Origin: Rhizobiales bacterium PAR1
Lineage (GTDB): Bacteria; Pseudomonadota; Alphaproteobacteria; Rhizobiales; Beijerinckiaceae
Assembly (NCBI GenBank): GCA_002256205.1
Contig: NKIW01000001.1
Location: 124,001-188,000 of the forward strand
DNA: 64,000 nucleotides
Direction of reading: 5' to 3'
The translations under genes and the position numbers were made by a program. This document shows positions 62,639-64,000 of the stretch, one piece after another. The notes under the pieces are model-generated. The model was not told the origin of the DNA, ran no database searches, and was given only the letters and a program-made list of their open reading frames with translations. Each line of letters opens with the position of its first letter. Positions within the stretch are counted from its first letter, which is position 1.

Positions 62639-62881
62639 TCAGTCTTCGTCGTTCGGACCCGGAAGATGGATCGGCGAGGCCGGCATGATGGTCGAAATCG
62701 CGTGCTTGTAGACCAGCTGCGATACCCCATCGCGCTTCAGCAACACGCAGAAATTATCGAACCAAGTCACCGCGCCCTGCAATTTGACGCCATTGACCAG
62801 AAAGATCGTGACTGAAATCTTGTTCTTACGAACGTGATTAAGAAAATTATCCTGTAAACTCAGCGTCCGTTCCGTCGCCAT
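62639..62881 (-). CDS. hfq: RNA chaperone Hfq
   Basis: [67 protein letters not shown]. Confidence 0.97.
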   Translation of the reverse strand: MATERTLSLQDNFLNHVRKNKISVTIFLVNGVKLQGAVTWFDNFCVLLKRDGVSQLVYKHAISTIMPASPIHLPGPNDED

Positions 62882-62918
62882 TTTTTTCACCCGTTTTTTT
62901 AGCGCGGCGTCTTTCCCG

Positions 62919-62937
62919 TCTGGAATACGATTCCAGA
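62919..62937. promoter_or_regulatory. Perfect inverted repeat upstream of hfq (TCTGGAAT-ACG-ATTCCAGA)
   Basis: 8-3-8 inverted repeat about 40 bp upstream of the hfq start, in the ntrX-hfq gap. Confidence 0.6.
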
Positions 62938-63115
62938 TTGGGATCCCTCACCCTCAATTTGGATCGGAACCCGCGAGAAGCACAAGTAGGAAAGTCACGT
63001 CAGGCCAAATTTGCTGCACTGCAACCAGTTGACGCTATCCTGCATGTTTCGCGCGCCTTGCCAAGGGATTTAAGAGCACACTGTTAGACTTAAGAACATG
63101 GGGCCGCACCGCAGA

Positions 63116-64000
63116 TCATATCCCCAGCGACTTCAACTTCCGGTGTAGTGCGGAGCGCTCCATGCCGACGAATTCCGCCGTGCGCGAAACATTTCCGCCG
63201 AAACGGTTGATCTGGGCGATGAGATATTCGCGTTCGAACACCTCGCGCGCCTCCCGCAGGGCCATGGAAAGCAGACGTTCGCCCCCGGCTCCGCTGGGTG
63301 TCGCGGGCGCAGAGGAGCCGACATCCTGCGGCAGCATTTCCGCAGTGACCTCTTGATTGGCATCGCCGCCAGCCAGGATCATTAGCCGCTCGACGTTGTT
63401 CCGCAATTGGCGGATGTTGCCCGGCCAGTCATGTGTTTGCAGGATCGCCATGGCATCCATCGCGATCTTGCGTTTGGGCAAGCCGGAGGAAATCGCGATC
63501 TGCTGCATGAAATGATCGATGAGCGCAGGAATATCTTCCCGGCGCTCCGCAAGCGAAGGCACGCGGATCGGCACGACGCCGAGGCGGTGATAGAGATCTT
63601 CACGGAAGCGCCCGGCAGCGATTTCCTCGCCAAGGTCGCGGCTGGTCGAGGAGATAATCCGGACATCGACATGCACACGCGCCGAACCATCGACCCGCTG
63701 GAAGTTCTGATCGACCAGCACGCGCAGGATCTTGTTCTGCGTTTCGCGCGGCATATCCGCGATTTCGTCAATAAAGAGCGAGCCGCCATGGGCCTCTTCC
63801 AGCGCGCCGATGCGCCGCGGGCGCCCCTTGGCGGCTTCAACGCCGAACAGCGCCTCTTCCATGCGTTCCGGCGTGATCGCAGCGGCGTTGATGACCACGA
63901 ACGGCCCGCCAGCACGCGACGAGGATTGGTGCAGCGACCGCGCGGTCAATTCCTTGCCTGAACCGGGCGGTCCGGAAATCATCACGCGGGCATTCGTCGG
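63116..64000 (-). CDS. ntrX: NtrX-type AAA+/Fis response regulator, C-terminal part (runs off window)
   Basis: ISGPPGSGKELTARSLHQSS; RRIGALEEAHGGSLFIDEIADMPRETQNKILRVLVDQNFQRVDG; Fis-type HTH; adjacent to hfq-hflX-mazG. Confidence 0.88.
   Translation of the reverse strand, partial: PTNARVMISGPPGSGKELTARSLHQSSSRAGGPFVVINAAAITPERMEEALFGVEAAKGRPRRIGALEEAHGGSLFIDEIADMPRETQNKILRVLVDQNFQRVDGSARVHVDVRIISSTSRDLGEEIAAGRFREDLYHRLGVVPIRVPSLAERREDIPALIDHFMQQIAISSGLPKRKIAMDAMAILQTHDWPGNIRQLRNNVERLMILAGGDANQEVTAEMLPQDVGSSAPATPSGAGGERLLSMALREAREVFEREYLIAQINRFGGNVSRTAEFVGMERSALHRKLKSLGI

Overview
The window looks like an alphaproteobacterial (Rhizobiales-type) chromosome segment. This rests on gene order and protein similarity judged by eye; no database search was run. 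Three blocks are visible. (1) Positions 1-27.9 kb are core housekeeping: partial moeA, moaC, trpC-D-G-E, a PpiD-type foldase, tpiA, secG, pyrG, a DUF350/DUF1190/glutathionylspermidine-synthase-like module with two extra short DUF1190-like genes, kdsA, a TerB-like gene, a TlpA/DsbE-like thioredoxin, queF, eno, an EamA transporter, an MBL hydrolase, tatD, metG, holB, tmk, a D-Ala-D-Ala carboxypeptidase, rlpA and tRNA-Ser(UGA). (2) Positions 27.9-60.3 kb are an accessory catabolism/transport mosaic. It starts with fused lysR/isochorismatase remnants, then has a TRAP transporter cluster, two oligopeptide-type ABC transporters, two amidohydrolases, an RraA-like/IlvD-EDD sugar-acid-type module with a NitT/TauT-type ABC transporter, an M20 peptidase and three GntR/FCD regulators. 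(3) Positions 60.4-64 kb return to core genes: mazG, hflX, hfq and partial ntrX. No CRISPR array, prophage, IS element or integrase was recognised. The most interesting items are: a translationally coupled mini-ORF between trpD and trpC that repeats the first ten TrpC codons; three DUF1190-like proteins around an ATP-grasp ligase; the head-on lysR/isochorismatase deletion remnant; an amidohydrolase whose HxH metal motif reads DLD; a candidate RraA-aldolase sugar-acid pathway; and an hflX that appears to lack a canonical upstream start codon.
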